A stretch of 64,000 nucleotides of DNA. It comes from an uncultured bacterium (lineage in GTDB: Bacteria > Cyanobacteriota > Vampirovibrionia > Gastranaerophilales > Gastranaerophilaceae). The stretch spans positions 186,001 to 250,000 of the forward strand of contig CASERN010000011.1 in NCBI GenBank assembly GCA_949290355.1, in the 5' to 3' direction. The notes beneath the pieces were generated by a model, which was not told the origin of the DNA, ran no database searches, and was given only the letters and a program-made list of their open reading frames with translations. The position numbers were made by a program, and so were the translations under genes. Below, one piece after another: positions 1 through 7,200 of this stretch (its first letter is position 1; each line of letters begins with the position of its first letter).

Positions 1-399
1 AGGATAATATATGATTATCCATCCGGTAAATTGCATGCAGTCCAAATTTTTATATCAGAAACTGAATCTTATGTATTTAGTCCTGACGGTAAATATGTGG
101 ATTATGCACCATATGTAAAAGAAGTTAAAGAAAAAGTTATTAAAAATTGGAAAGTTCCTCCGAGAAAACAGATAGATATTTTAGCTAAAGGACAAAAAGA
201 TTTAATGGTTCAAATGGCTTTGACTTTGGGGCGTGATGGACATGTAAAAAAATGCAGAATCCTTAAATCATCTAAGATAAAAGCTCTTGAAGACAATGCA
301 GGTGCCGCAATTCGTTCTGCAGCTCCTTTCAAACCTTTCCCGCAAAATTTCTTTAATGAAGAACTTGTGATAATTCTAAACTTTAATTTTAGTTTATAG
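1..399 (+). CDS. TonB C-terminal-domain protein, 5' end outside the window
   Basis: The reading frame is open to base 1, so the true start lies upstream; a TTG at 31 is only an internal candidate. The last 80 or so residues have the pattern of a TonB/TolA C-terminal domain: a strand of the form MALTLGRDGHVKKCRILKSS, a helix, then APFKPFP before a final strand. Such domains normally sit in the periplasm and contact outer-membrane partners, with an N-terminal membrane anchor that is missing here. It converges on a second TonB-C-like gene 12 bases away and faces the minus-strand VWA/FHA-like cluster. Domain call by pattern only. Confidence 0.7.
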   Translation, partial: RIIYDYPSGKLHAVQIFISETESYVFSPDGKYVDYAPYVKEVKEKVIKNWKVPPRKQIDILAKGQKDLMVQMALTLGRDGHVKKCRILKSSKIKALEDNAGAAIRSAAPFKPFPQNFFNEELVIILNFNFSL

Positions 400-410
400 A
401 AATATAATTC

Positions 411-827
411 TTAAAAGATCGTAATCTCATAGTTTCCGTTATTGATTTTAAAATTCATACGGATTGTCTCACCGTTATATTCTTTAGGAGGTGGCGAAAA
501 TTTCGGTACGCTCATAAGCATATAATATACAGTGTCATTTAAACTTTTGTTTGATGATTCTTTTGAAAATTTTCTATTTATTAATTTCCCAGTTTTATCT
601 ACAGAAAACTGAATAGAACATTCTCCTGCCCCTTGGATGCTTCCTACTGCAAATTTTGAAAATAATGCTGCTCTTAAATTATTTTTGTATCTCAGCATTT
701 CTGCGCTATTAGGATTATACGCTGTTTTTTGTCTTTCAGTATTAGCTTTGATATTTTTTGTTTCAGTCGATTTAGTAGTATTTTGAGAATTATTATTTCT
801 TTTGTCAGCATTATAATTGCCTGGCAT
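411..827 (-). CDS. TonB-C-like protein lacking its own anchor, possibly the 3' part of a frameshifted gene
   Basis: An Asn/Thr/Lys-rich, probably disordered N-terminus of about 45 residues precedes a TonB-C-like domain (CSIQFSVDKTGKLINRKF, then VPKFSPPPKEY). There is no signal peptide or membrane segment, which is odd for this domain. The gene overlaps the end of the upstream minus-strand gene (811-1200) by 17 bases and no AGGAG-like site precedes the ATG at 827. The frame stays open for only a few codons upstream. Together with the upstream product (zinc ribbon, membrane helix, linker) it would make one complete anchored TonB-like protein, so a frameshift is plausible; translational coupling is the alternative. 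Confidence 0.6.
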   Translation of the reverse strand: MPGNYNADKRNNNSQNTTKSTETKNIKANTERQKTAYNPNSAEMLRYKNNLRAALFSKFAVGSIQGAGECSIQFSVDKTGKLINRKFSKESSNKSLNDTVYYMLMSVPKFSPPPKEYNGETIRMNFKINNGNYEITIF

Positions 828-1200
828 ATTCAACAGGCGTTATTTTTTCCGTCTGTTGCTCAATTGTTTTTGGTTGATATATAGGAGTGCTATCCCATAT
901 TTTATCAATACTAGGAATATTTTTTGTTACAGCTTGTTGTTTTTTATTTTGAGTTTGTGGAACATTTTTGTGATTATTATCCCCAATAGGAATAAGCCAT
1001 ACTATTGCGGATAAAATTATACATAATATAAAAAATACTTTTGATATTATGTCATTTTTTTGTTCAACTGTTAATGTCTTTTTCTCTTTTATATTTGATT
1101 TAACTGGTTGATCTTCAATAAAATCAAATGTGTTATTCCCGCAATCGCAGTACTCAACTTTATTTTTATATTCTGCTTTACATTCTTTACATCTGTACAT
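811..1200 (-). CDS. Zinc-ribbon membrane protein (129 residues)
   Basis: The product begins MYRCKECKAEY and continues VEYCDCGNN, giving two CxxC/CxC pairs typical of a small zinc ribbon. One membrane helix follows at about residues 53-71, then a Gln/Lys/Thr-rich linker. The ribbon would be cytoplasmic and the linker periplasmic. It lies 7 bases after the small membrane gene at 1208-1387 and overlaps the TonB-C-like gene downstream, in the cluster read right to left from 4636. It may be the N-terminal part of one longer protein split by a frameshift near 811-845. Function unknown. Confidence 0.65.
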   Translation of the reverse strand: MYRCKECKAEYKNKVEYCDCGNNTFDFIEDQPVKSNIKEKKTLTVEQKNDIISKVFFILCIILSAIVWLIPIGDNNHKNVPQTQNKKQQAVTKNIPSIDKIWDSTPIYQPKTIEQQTEKITPVEYARQL

Positions 1201-1207
1201 AACAAGA

Positions 1208-1387
1208 TTATCTTACCACAAATAATCCTAATTTATATATAATGAAAACTATTAACGCTGAAATAACCATTAGTATAATTATTGCGGTTTGTCTGATTAT
1301 ATCATATTCATTTTTTGCTTTTATAAATTTAATTACAAATGGAGTTTCTATTATTAAAAATAGAATAATGCATATAATTTTAAACAT
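1208..1387 (-). CDS. Small two-helix membrane protein (59 residues)
   Basis: An ATG at 1387 is preceded by AAGGAG at a good distance, inside the end of the previous small gene. The product has two hydrophobic stretches (about residues 2-20 and 36-57) separated by a charged KAKNEYD turn, so it should form a membrane hairpin. It lies between two minus-strand genes of the same cluster, 7 bases before the zinc-ribbon gene. Its antisense strand also stays open, but that frame has no ribosome site. I recognise no family. Confidence 0.55.
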   Translation of the reverse strand: MFKIICIILFLIIETPFVIKFIKAKNEYDIIRQTAIIILMVISALIVFIIYKLGLFVVR

Positions 1388-1528
1388 TTATTTACTCCTT
1401 ACAAAAATAATATTATCCAATTGAATTGTTTTGTGCATTATAGGCTTTATTTTAATAACAGTAATTGTGGTTATTAAAAGTGCTAAAATGCTTATTAAAG
1501 ATATGAGTACAATTTTTTTTATATTCAT
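1388..1528 (-). CDS. Small single-helix membrane protein (46 residues)
   Basis: The ATG at 1528 shares one base with the TAA stop of the preceding gene (TAATG), the classic arrangement for translational coupling. The product has one membrane helix at about residues 5-25 followed by a short basic tail. It ends immediately before the ATG at 1387, and its last codons carry the ribosome binding site of that gene. Operon position and coupling are the main evidence that it is real; no family recognised. Confidence 0.5.
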   Translation of the reverse strand: MNIKKIVLISLISILALLITTITVIKIKPIMHKTIQLDNIIFVRSK

Positions 1529-2325
1529 TAGTATGTAACCCTTTCATAATCAGAAAAATCATCTGGGGTTGAATATCTTTCTTGTGTCCCTATTAAGAAA
1601 ATTCCTGTTACAACAGTGGATGTCCTTTGTGTTCCTCTTGGGAAATTTAATATAGTTTTTTTTTGCAACCCAGCTATAGCAGGTTTTACTCTTTCTCTTG
1701 CGATATTCATGAAATCAGGATTTGAGCATTCTACTTTAATGTTAGAAACATTGCCGAATTTATCAACAACAAATGTGAATAAAAACATTGTCCCAAGTGG
1801 AGCATAATCAATTTTTGAATCTCTCATTATTTGATTTTGAATATTGCTTCTCCATCTATTCCAAGCGATGATTTCTTCTTGTTCAGTCATGTATGGATTA
1901 TTGTATTTAGGATTTTTTGCAACTTCTGTTTTTTGTTTTTTTACCTGTTTTGATTCAGTTTGAGTTGGTTGATTATTTTCTGTTTGGTCAATGATTCTTT
2001 GTAATAATTCTAGTTGAGTTGTATCGTCTTGTATTTTATTGCTTTGAGTATTAGTATTTTGTGTTTTTTGTATATTGGCAAAATTTTTATTGTTTTCAAT
2101 GTTTATATTTTTATTATTTGTTGTATTTTGTATGTTTTTTGTAGAGGTTTGTGCAGCAGAACTTACAGGGATATTTTTGTTAGTGATTAAAGAATCGCTA
2201 ATCCTTGTAAGTTTAAAATTTGCATCCTCAATAATCATTGGCTTATGAATTTCAGGATGAAATTTTATCGTCAAAATAGAAACTATAATAAATGCGATTA
2301 TTACAAGTATTTTTAGAAAATCCAT
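1528..2325 (-). CDS. TonB-like membrane-anchored protein (265 residues)
   Basis: One N-terminal membrane helix (about residues 4-22) is followed by a long Asn/Thr/Gln-rich linker, then a folded C-terminal region from about residue 145. That region has the TonB/TolA pattern TFVVDKFGNVSNIKVECS, then a helix and a final strand. The layout of anchor, extended linker and TonB-C-like domain matches energy transducers that reach across the periplasm. Neither ExbB/ExbD-like partners nor a receptor are visible in the window. It starts 2 bases after the FHA-like gene and is coupled to a small membrane gene by TAATG. Confidence 0.65.
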   Translation of the reverse strand: MDFLKILVIIAFIIVSILTIKFHPEIHKPMIIEDANFKLTRISDSLITNKNIPVSSAAQTSTKNIQNTTNNKNINIENNKNFANIQKTQNTNTQSNKIQDDTTQLELLQRIIDQTENNQPTQTESKQVKKQKTEVAKNPKYNNPYMTEQEEIIAWNRWRSNIQNQIMRDSKIDYAPLGTMFLFTFVVDKFGNVSNIKVECSNPDFMNIARERVKPAIAGLQKKTILNFPRGTQRTSTVVTGIFLIGTQERYSTPDDFSDYERVTY

Positions 2326-2327
2326 AA

Positions 2328-3941
2328 TTAATCTTTATCAACTTTTGCTAATAATTCATCACAAGCATATATGTCAAATTTTGTTTGACTTAACATTAAA
2401 GTTTCTGCAATTAACAGAGATGTTGGTACAAGAGCTGCAACTAAACTTAAAAACATTCCTTGCATATCTCCGCCTATTTCTGTCATAAAATATGAAACGT
2501 TCATTGCAAATTCTATAAATATAATTGCACAAGCAATTGCAAGTGATCTGTTTTTTTCGGAGTTTAGTCTTCTTACACCTTCAAGTCCGTATATTGTAAC
2601 ACCGTGATGTTGATAATCTGAAAATCCGTCTTGTTTAATTACTTGAGAACCTTGTACTTTTTTTGTACAGAAAAATGCATTTACAAAAGAGAAAAATGCA
2701 AAGATGATTAAAAATGTTGCAAGAGTTAAAAATACCGGGCTTATTCTTAATCCTGAAATTCTTACCCATCCTGCAGCTTCAGGGAAACACATTGCAAGAG
2801 TATTTGATACACCGTAAGCCAAAAATGGTGCTGTTAAAATCCCTATTATAGTTTCTCCTACGGATTTTAATTGAAGGTTAAACATTTTATCTTTTATGTA
2901 TTGTAATTTTGAATTACTCAAACTGTTAATATATCTCTCAATCCATTGTCTGTATGATTTTATAACGCTTTCAAAATCTTCTCTGTATTCGTATTTATCA
3001 AGTGTAATAGTCCACTCTGTTCCGTTACACTTGAAATATCCGCAGCTTATAGCTAAAACCGCCATTATGCCTGAGAAAAAGAATGAAATAAAGATTGCAA
3101 ATGTCATAAAATCATTCAAATTCATATAATATATAAGGTTTACGACATATATACCAAGGACAAAAATCAATGAAAAAATTAACATAAAACTTTGTCCCAA
3201 TTTAGCTGATTTTGACATTTCTTTTTGGATATTGCTTTGCAGATACAAGTAAATTCCTTGTTTTAAAAGTAAGCAAATGCCGTAAATTAAAATTGTATAT
3301 ATCCCCCAAACTTTTATGTTAGTAGGCATATGTAAAAAGTTCGCAGATTCTTTAATTTCAAGTCCCATAAGGTAATTTGATACGCCGAATGCGCATACCA
3401 TAGAACTTAAAAACATTGCTATATGTAGGAATATACTAGTTTTGGTATTTGTAGAAAGTTTTTGTTTTAAATCATTAATATGGAATGCTACTTGTTTAAT
3501 TATAGCAACACGAGCATTTTCCAAATCCTCTTTCTGCTTTTCAAGTTTTACTTTTGTAACGGCATTTACATCTTTGCCATATAGTCCTTTTATATCTTCT
3601 TCTGTAAAATCTTCTTTCCCGATTGATGTTACAGTTTTAGAATGATTTATCGGAGCTTCTGCTAATAATTTGATGCTTAAAAACTCATTTGTACCTGCAA
3701 ACATAAGTTTACATATATTGCTTACTTCAACTCGTTTTATAGGTTGACCTTTAAATAAAACTTTATCACTTTTAAAAGTATTGATTATAGAGCATCTATT
3801 TTCTGCAACTTTATATTCAAGAGTCAGCAAAACATCATATCCAAGTTTTAAAACAATATCACAATTTGGGTTTGTTCCTACATTTATAACGTCTTTATTA
3901 AATACTTTTTCACCTTGTGAAGTTGATATTATTATAGCCAT
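2328..3941 (-). CDS. FHA-like N-terminal domain with eight membrane helices (537 residues)
   Basis: Residues 1-95 resemble a degenerate forkhead-associated fold: INVGTNPNCDIVLK stands where FHA domains have IGRxxxxDIxL, and KVLFKGQPI resembles the later VxVNGxxI strand. The phosphothreonine-binding Arg and the Ser-x-x-His motif are not evident. A charged helical stretch (about 112-165) follows, then about eight membrane helices near 169-193, 211-234, 251-273, 278-302, 363-385, 401-424, 466-487 and 496-517. It lies 20 bases after the VWA gene and 2 bases before the TonB-like gene, so the three are probably made together. No transport family is recognised. Confidence 0.6.
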   Translation of the reverse strand: MAIIISTSQGEKVFNKDVINVGTNPNCDIVLKLGYDVLLTLEYKVAENRCSIINTFKSDKVLFKGQPIKRVEVSNICKLMFAGTNEFLSIKLLAEAPINHSKTVTSIGKEDFTEEDIKGLYGKDVNAVTKVKLEKQKEDLENARVAIIKQVAFHINDLKQKLSTNTKTSIFLHIAMFLSSMVCAFGVSNYLMGLEIKESANFLHMPTNIKVWGIYTILIYGICLLLKQGIYLYLQSNIQKEMSKSAKLGQSFMLIFSLIFVLGIYVVNLIYYMNLNDFMTFAIFISFFFSGIMAVLAISCGYFKCNGTEWTITLDKYEYREDFESVIKSYRQWIERYINSLSNSKLQYIKDKMFNLQLKSVGETIIGILTAPFLAYGVSNTLAMCFPEAAGWVRISGLRISPVFLTLATFLIIFAFFSFVNAFFCTKKVQGSQVIKQDGFSDYQHHGVTIYGLEGVRRLNSEKNRSLAIACAIIFIEFAMNVSYFMTEIGGDMQGMFLSLVAALVPTSLLIAETLMLSQTKFDIYACDELLAKVDKD

Positions 3942-3961
3942 TAATTACCTCATTTGTTATT

Positions 3962-4636
3962 TTATCTTCCTAATGCATGAAGAAATTTTCTGATTGATTT
4001 GTCAATATTTTGTTCAGGGGATACTATGAGATGATTTTCTCCTAAAACAGGAGTCAATTTTTCTTTAACCAGATCAAGTTTTGCAGGATGTGCATCTAAA
4101 AACATCATAGAAATATCCGGTGCATATTTTTTTACATTCTGAACATTTTTAGGTAATGTATTCCAATTAATTTGTTTTTCTATTGCTCCCTCGTTTTCAA
4201 GGTCTCCAATTACAACAACTGCAGGAATATAACCATTTTTTTTCATTGTAAGTGCATGAGAAAATGCTTTTTTCAGTCCTACCCCATATGCTGTGCCATA
4301 ATCTTTTTGATCATATTTAGTAAAGGCATCCATGGATTTTGTAATAGTACTTCCATTCATAGGACCACCTTCATATATCAAATAAGCATCTTCTGATACT
4401 CTAAGAATTTTGATTTGATCTTCAGGATCTAAAAGATTACAAATTTGTCTTAATATTTTTTTCTGTTCAGGCAGCCTTTTTTGGTTAGAAGCGGATGAAT
4501 CTATTACAAATATTACAGCAGCGGGATGAAAATCATCTACTTTAATCTGCTTTAACCCTGTCCAGATAAACTTTAATGCAACTGATAGTATTAATATTAA
4601 TAAGCCTAATGTAACAAATCTTTTATTTAACTTCAT
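3962..4636 (-). CDS. Membrane-anchored von Willebrand factor A domain protein (224 residues)
   Basis: An N-terminal helix (about residues 8-25) anchors a VWA domain that opens with VIFVIDSSAS, giving the metal-site pattern D46-x-S48-x-S50. A later strand, VVVIGDLENEG, fits the domain's second metal loop. VWA domains bind protein partners through a metal ion; facing the periplasm is the likely topology. It is the first gene of the minus-strand cluster. The start has no Shine-Dalgarno site: a TTATAT box ends 7 bases before the ATG, with TTTGCA 17 bases further up, so the message may be leaderless. Confidence 0.75.
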   Translation of the reverse strand: MKLNKRFVTLGLLILILSVALKFIWTGLKQIKVDDFHPAAVIFVIDSSASNQKRLPEQKKILRQICNLLDPEDQIKILRVSEDAYLIYEGGPMNGSTITKSMDAFTKYDQKDYGTAYGVGLKKAFSHALTMKKNGYIPAVVVIGDLENEGAIEKQINWNTLPKNVQNVKKYAPDISMMFLDAHPAKLDLVKEKLTPVLGENHLIVSPEQNIDKSIRKFLHALGR

Positions 4637-4689
4637 AAATAAAATATAACATATTTTTGTTATATCTGCAAATGGAAATATTAAGTATT

Positions 4690-4714
4690 AAAAAAGGGGC
4701 TTATGCCCTTTTTT
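4690..4714 (-). terminator. Hairpin terminator after the decayed small gene
   Basis: A 9-base-pair stem (AAAAAAGGG with CCCTTTTTT) encloses a 7-base loop and ends in T on either strand. It ends at the stop codon of the 4714-4975 remnant and would also work in the other direction. Confidence 0.75.
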
Positions 4715-4975
4715 TATGAATTTTTAAATTCCTTTATAAGTTTATTTATTTCTGCGTCTGTCAATAATGTTTTGGTTATTTCTTTATTCGCATTTAACTT
4801 TTTAAGAAAGTTTTCTTGTGATATTGGGTCAAGTTTACAAAAATCTGTTTTTGCCGTAAATTTTTTTCATATTCTTATCTGATTTATTTAGTTCTGCTTC
4901 TTTTAATATTGTTTTCGCTTTATCAAATTTAGCTTTAGGGGCTTCGCCTCTTAGACCTTGTCTAATATTAGCCAT
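4714..4975 (-). pseudogene. Small gene broken by a one-base frameshift in an A run
   Basis: From the ATG at 4975 the frame reads MANIRQGLRGEAPKAKFDKA and onward but stops after about 46 codons. Removing one A from a run of seven near 4863-4869 joins it to a second coding-like frame (FTAKTDFCKLDPISQENF and onward) that ends at 4714 beside a terminator. The restored product would be about 86 residues, basic and helical. Either a real loss of function or a homopolymer error explains this. No family recognised. Confidence 0.5.
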
Positions 4976-5078
4976 TATTAATAGTTCTTGCTACTGGTTG
5001 GTTTTGTTCAGCAATTTGTTTAAGCTGTGTGCGTCCTAATGTGATTCGACCTGCAGACCTTCTGTTTTTGGTAACATG
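4968..5078 (-). pseudogene. Remnant reading frame without a start codon
   Basis: A coding-like frame on the minus strand (containing RITLGRTQLKQIAEQNQP) runs from a TAA at 5079-5081 to a TAA at 4968-4970. It has no ATG, GTG or TTG start. Its stop overlaps the first codons of the frameshifted gene below it, as in a coupled pair, so the two may be relics of one small operon that lost its 5' end. Weak evidence. Confidence 0.3.
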
Positions 5079-5105
5079 TTATAAAAAGTCTTTTAAAAGA
5101 ATAGC

Positions 5106-5906
5106 TTAATAACTTTCGTATGGAGAAACGTTTAATGGTTGATTAAGTCTTAATTCAATTGTGGTTCCATTTGGGATGTCAACATCTTCTCCTCGTTGTA
5201 ATGCTCCTCTAATTCCTCCGCCTGCAGCTCCAAGTCCCCCATAAATTAACATATTTCTTCCCCAATCATCTCCTCCTCCTAAAGCTGTAAAGGCTGCACC
5301 AATAAGCATACTGCCAACTGCTCCGATTAAAACATCTCGAGTCATTTTTTTTGTACGTTCATTTTTAGCTTCCATATATATTTTTTCTGTAGAAATATCA
5401 ATCATATTCCCATCTGGTGTCATTATTTGATTAAAGCTTATTTCTAATGCCCCGCTTCCATATGCATAACCAGCATTTTTTGCGTTGATTGCATTGCCAT
5501 AGACAAGACTGCCTTTTGGAGCTATGAGTGTTCCGTTATATACAAAGTCTTGTGTTAATTTTGCGATTAATCTATCATTTTTTTCTAGGCTCCCTGAATT
5601 TATTCCGGAGTCAAAGCTTACTAAAAAACTTGTACCGGTTGGAATTTCTGTAACATTGCCAAATAGGATTTTAGGCTTTGGTTGATATGTGTTGTTTATT
5701 ACTTCTTCTTCAAGAATTTGAGGGGTATTAGTATTTTGTATTTGCTGTCTTTTTTTAGAAAAATTGTCTTTTATAGGTTGACTTATCACAGGTTGAAATT
5801 TATTTCTGTCAAATTCAGCTTGAGCTTCGTCAGAAAAATCATATTCTGCAAGAGCAGGAAGAGTTAAGAGTTGAAAACATAATAATAAAATTAAAATCTT
5901 TTTCAT
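5106..5906 (-). CDS. Exported protein with a VirB10/TrbI-like domain (266 residues)
   Basis: A clear signal peptide (MKKILILLLCFQLLTLPALA) leads to a charged linker and then, from about residue 78, a beta-rich region: LFGNVTEIPTGTSFLVSFDS, then NDRLIAKLTQDFVYNGTLIAPKGSLVYGN-like segments. This resembles the C-terminal barrel domain of VirB10/TrbI proteins, where a pore helix is expected; a Gly/Ala-rich hydrophobic stretch at about 192-230 could fill that place. There is no N-terminal inner-membrane anchor and no other type IV secretion gene here, so a stand-alone envelope role is more likely than conjugation. Family call tentative. Confidence 0.5.
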   Translation of the reverse strand: MKKILILLLCFQLLTLPALAEYDFSDEAQAEFDRNKFQPVISQPIKDNFSKKRQQIQNTNTPQILEEEVINNTYQPKPKILFGNVTEIPTGTSFLVSFDSGINSGSLEKNDRLIAKLTQDFVYNGTLIAPKGSLVYGNAINAKNAGYAYGSGALEISFNQIMTPDGNMIDISTEKIYMEAKNERTKKMTRDVLIGAVGSMLIGAAFTALGGGDDWGRNMLIYGGLGAAGGGIRGALQRGEDVDIPNGTTIELRLNQPLNVSPYESY

Positions 5907-5981
5907 TATTTATATATTATAATCCATTGTTGAATTATTACAATATCCTTGTTATAATTTGTTTCACAGGAGAGGTAAATT

Positions 5982-6587
5982 ATGGAAAAAATATTGGAAT
6001 TATTAGCGGTAGTCGTGAGTGCTTATATAATAGGTTCTATACCTACAGGGTATATTATTGTAAAAACTTTTACTGGTGAAGATATCAGAACTATTGGTTC
6101 AGGATCAACAGGTGCTACCAATGTAAAAAGGGTTATGGGCAAAAAATGGTTTTTTATAACTCTTTTATTAGATGCTTTTAAAGGAGCTTTGCCTGTTTTA
6201 TTGGCAGCTGCTTTTGCAAAATCTTTCACAGGAATAGGATTATTACCTGTATTGGCAGCTATTGCAGTAATTCTAGGGCATAGTAAATCAATATTTCTTA
6301 AATTTACAGGCGGCAAATCTGTCGCTTCTGGAGTTGGAACTATTTTGGCTCTAAATTGGCAGGTCGGATTAATTATTGCAGCGATATGGGCAGTAATTAC
6401 ATTTTTTACAAGATATGTATCTGTAGGTTCAATTATTGCATTGGCATTATCTCCATTTATTATGTATGCATTTAATGCTCCTGTTGCTTATGTTGGCTAT
6501 TGCGCACTTGGAGCTTTGTATATAATATGGCTTCATCGTTCTAATATTCAAAGACTTATTAAAGGTGAAGAAAATAAGGTAAGATAA
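5982..6587 (+). CDS. plsY: Acyl-phosphate:glycerol-3-phosphate acyltransferase PlsY
   Basis: PlsY moves an acyl group from acyl-phosphate to glycerol 3-phosphate, the first step of phospholipid synthesis, in the inner membrane. The 201-residue product has the family's conserved loops: GSIPTGYI with IRTIGSGSTGATNV near the N-terminus, DAFKGALPV, and KFTGGKSVASGVGT. Several membrane helices separate them. The ATG follows AGGAGAGG by a normal spacer. The next small gene starts immediately after its stop. Confidence 0.95.
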   Translation: MEKILELLAVVVSAYIIGSIPTGYIIVKTFTGEDIRTIGSGSTGATNVKRVMGKKWFFITLLLDAFKGALPVLLAAAFAKSFTGIGLLPVLAAIAVILGHSKSIFLKFTGGKSVASGVGTILALNWQVGLIIAAIWAVITFFTRYVSVGSIIALALSPFIMYAFNAPVAYVGYCALGALYIIWLHRSNIQRLIKGEENKVR

Positions 6588-6794
6588 ATGGACTTTACAT
6601 ATTTATTAATAGGTTTAGGTATAATTATTGTTCTTTTTATAATCGGAAAGATTTTTGCAATATTAACAAAAATCTTTTTGATCATAATTCTTGTGGCAGT
6701 TATTGCTGTCGGATTTTTCCTTTGGAAAAATAATAATAATGAATTTAATTTTCAAAAGACAAGTTGTATATCTAATTCTTTGTTCTATTTTTAA
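6588..6794 (+). CDS. Small membrane protein next to plsY (68 residues)
   Basis: The ATG directly follows the plsY stop codon, so translation is probably coupled. The product is almost entirely two adjoining hydrophobic stretches (about residues 4-24 and 28-46), followed by a polar tail. Its last 23 bases overlap the end of a convergent minus-strand gene. No family recognised; the coupling to plsY suggests a membrane-lipid context but proves nothing. Confidence 0.5.
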   Translation: MDFTYLLIGLGIIIVLFIIGKIFAILTKIFLIIILVAVIAVGFFLWKNNNNEFNFQKTSCISNSLFYF

Positions 6795-7197
6795 TATAAC
6801 TTATTAAAATGCTAGTTCCTAATCCTATAATTGCACCGCTTAGTGTTTTTATAGATATTTTTAAAGGTGCAAATTTTTTTATTTTACGAACTTCATTGCG
6901 ACAATTGGATTTAAATTTTTGTATACATTCTTTTCTTAATTTTGAGTAATAAGAAATTCTTTCTTGGATTTCAATTTCTTGTATATTTTTCATTTTTAAA
7001 TCTTTTTCAAGAGTTTTTTCATTTTTAATATAAAAACCTTTCATTAGATTTACATATGAATCTTTACTTCTTTTTATTTTGTAAAAAGTATTGTATGTTT
7101 CTTTACCACCCAAAGCTAAACCGCCTAATGATTATAATATAATATTTTGTTTAATGTTATTATAATTATTTTCTGATGAACTAATTTGTTGGATCAT
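6772..7197 (-). pseudogene. Small gene interrupted by an in-frame TAA
   Basis: The frame starts at an ATG at 7197, just after the stop of the 789-residue gene, and runs 21 codons to a TAA at 7132-7134. It then continues in the same frame, without further stops, to 6772. The full product would be about 140 residues: a Gly-rich SLGGLALGG stretch, a long charged helical middle, and a C-terminal hydrophobic segment (TLSGAIIGLGTSILISYIK). A TTG at 7113 could serve as an internal start but has no good ribosome site. I read it as a gene broken by a nonsense mutation; readthrough or an assembly error are alternatives. Confidence 0.5.
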
Positions 7198-7200
7198 TTA

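Noticed and set aside
1242-1424. Plus-strand frame of 60 codons opposite the small membrane gene
   Set aside because: It has no ribosome site, and the minus-strand frame is better placed, with AAGGAG and operon spacing.
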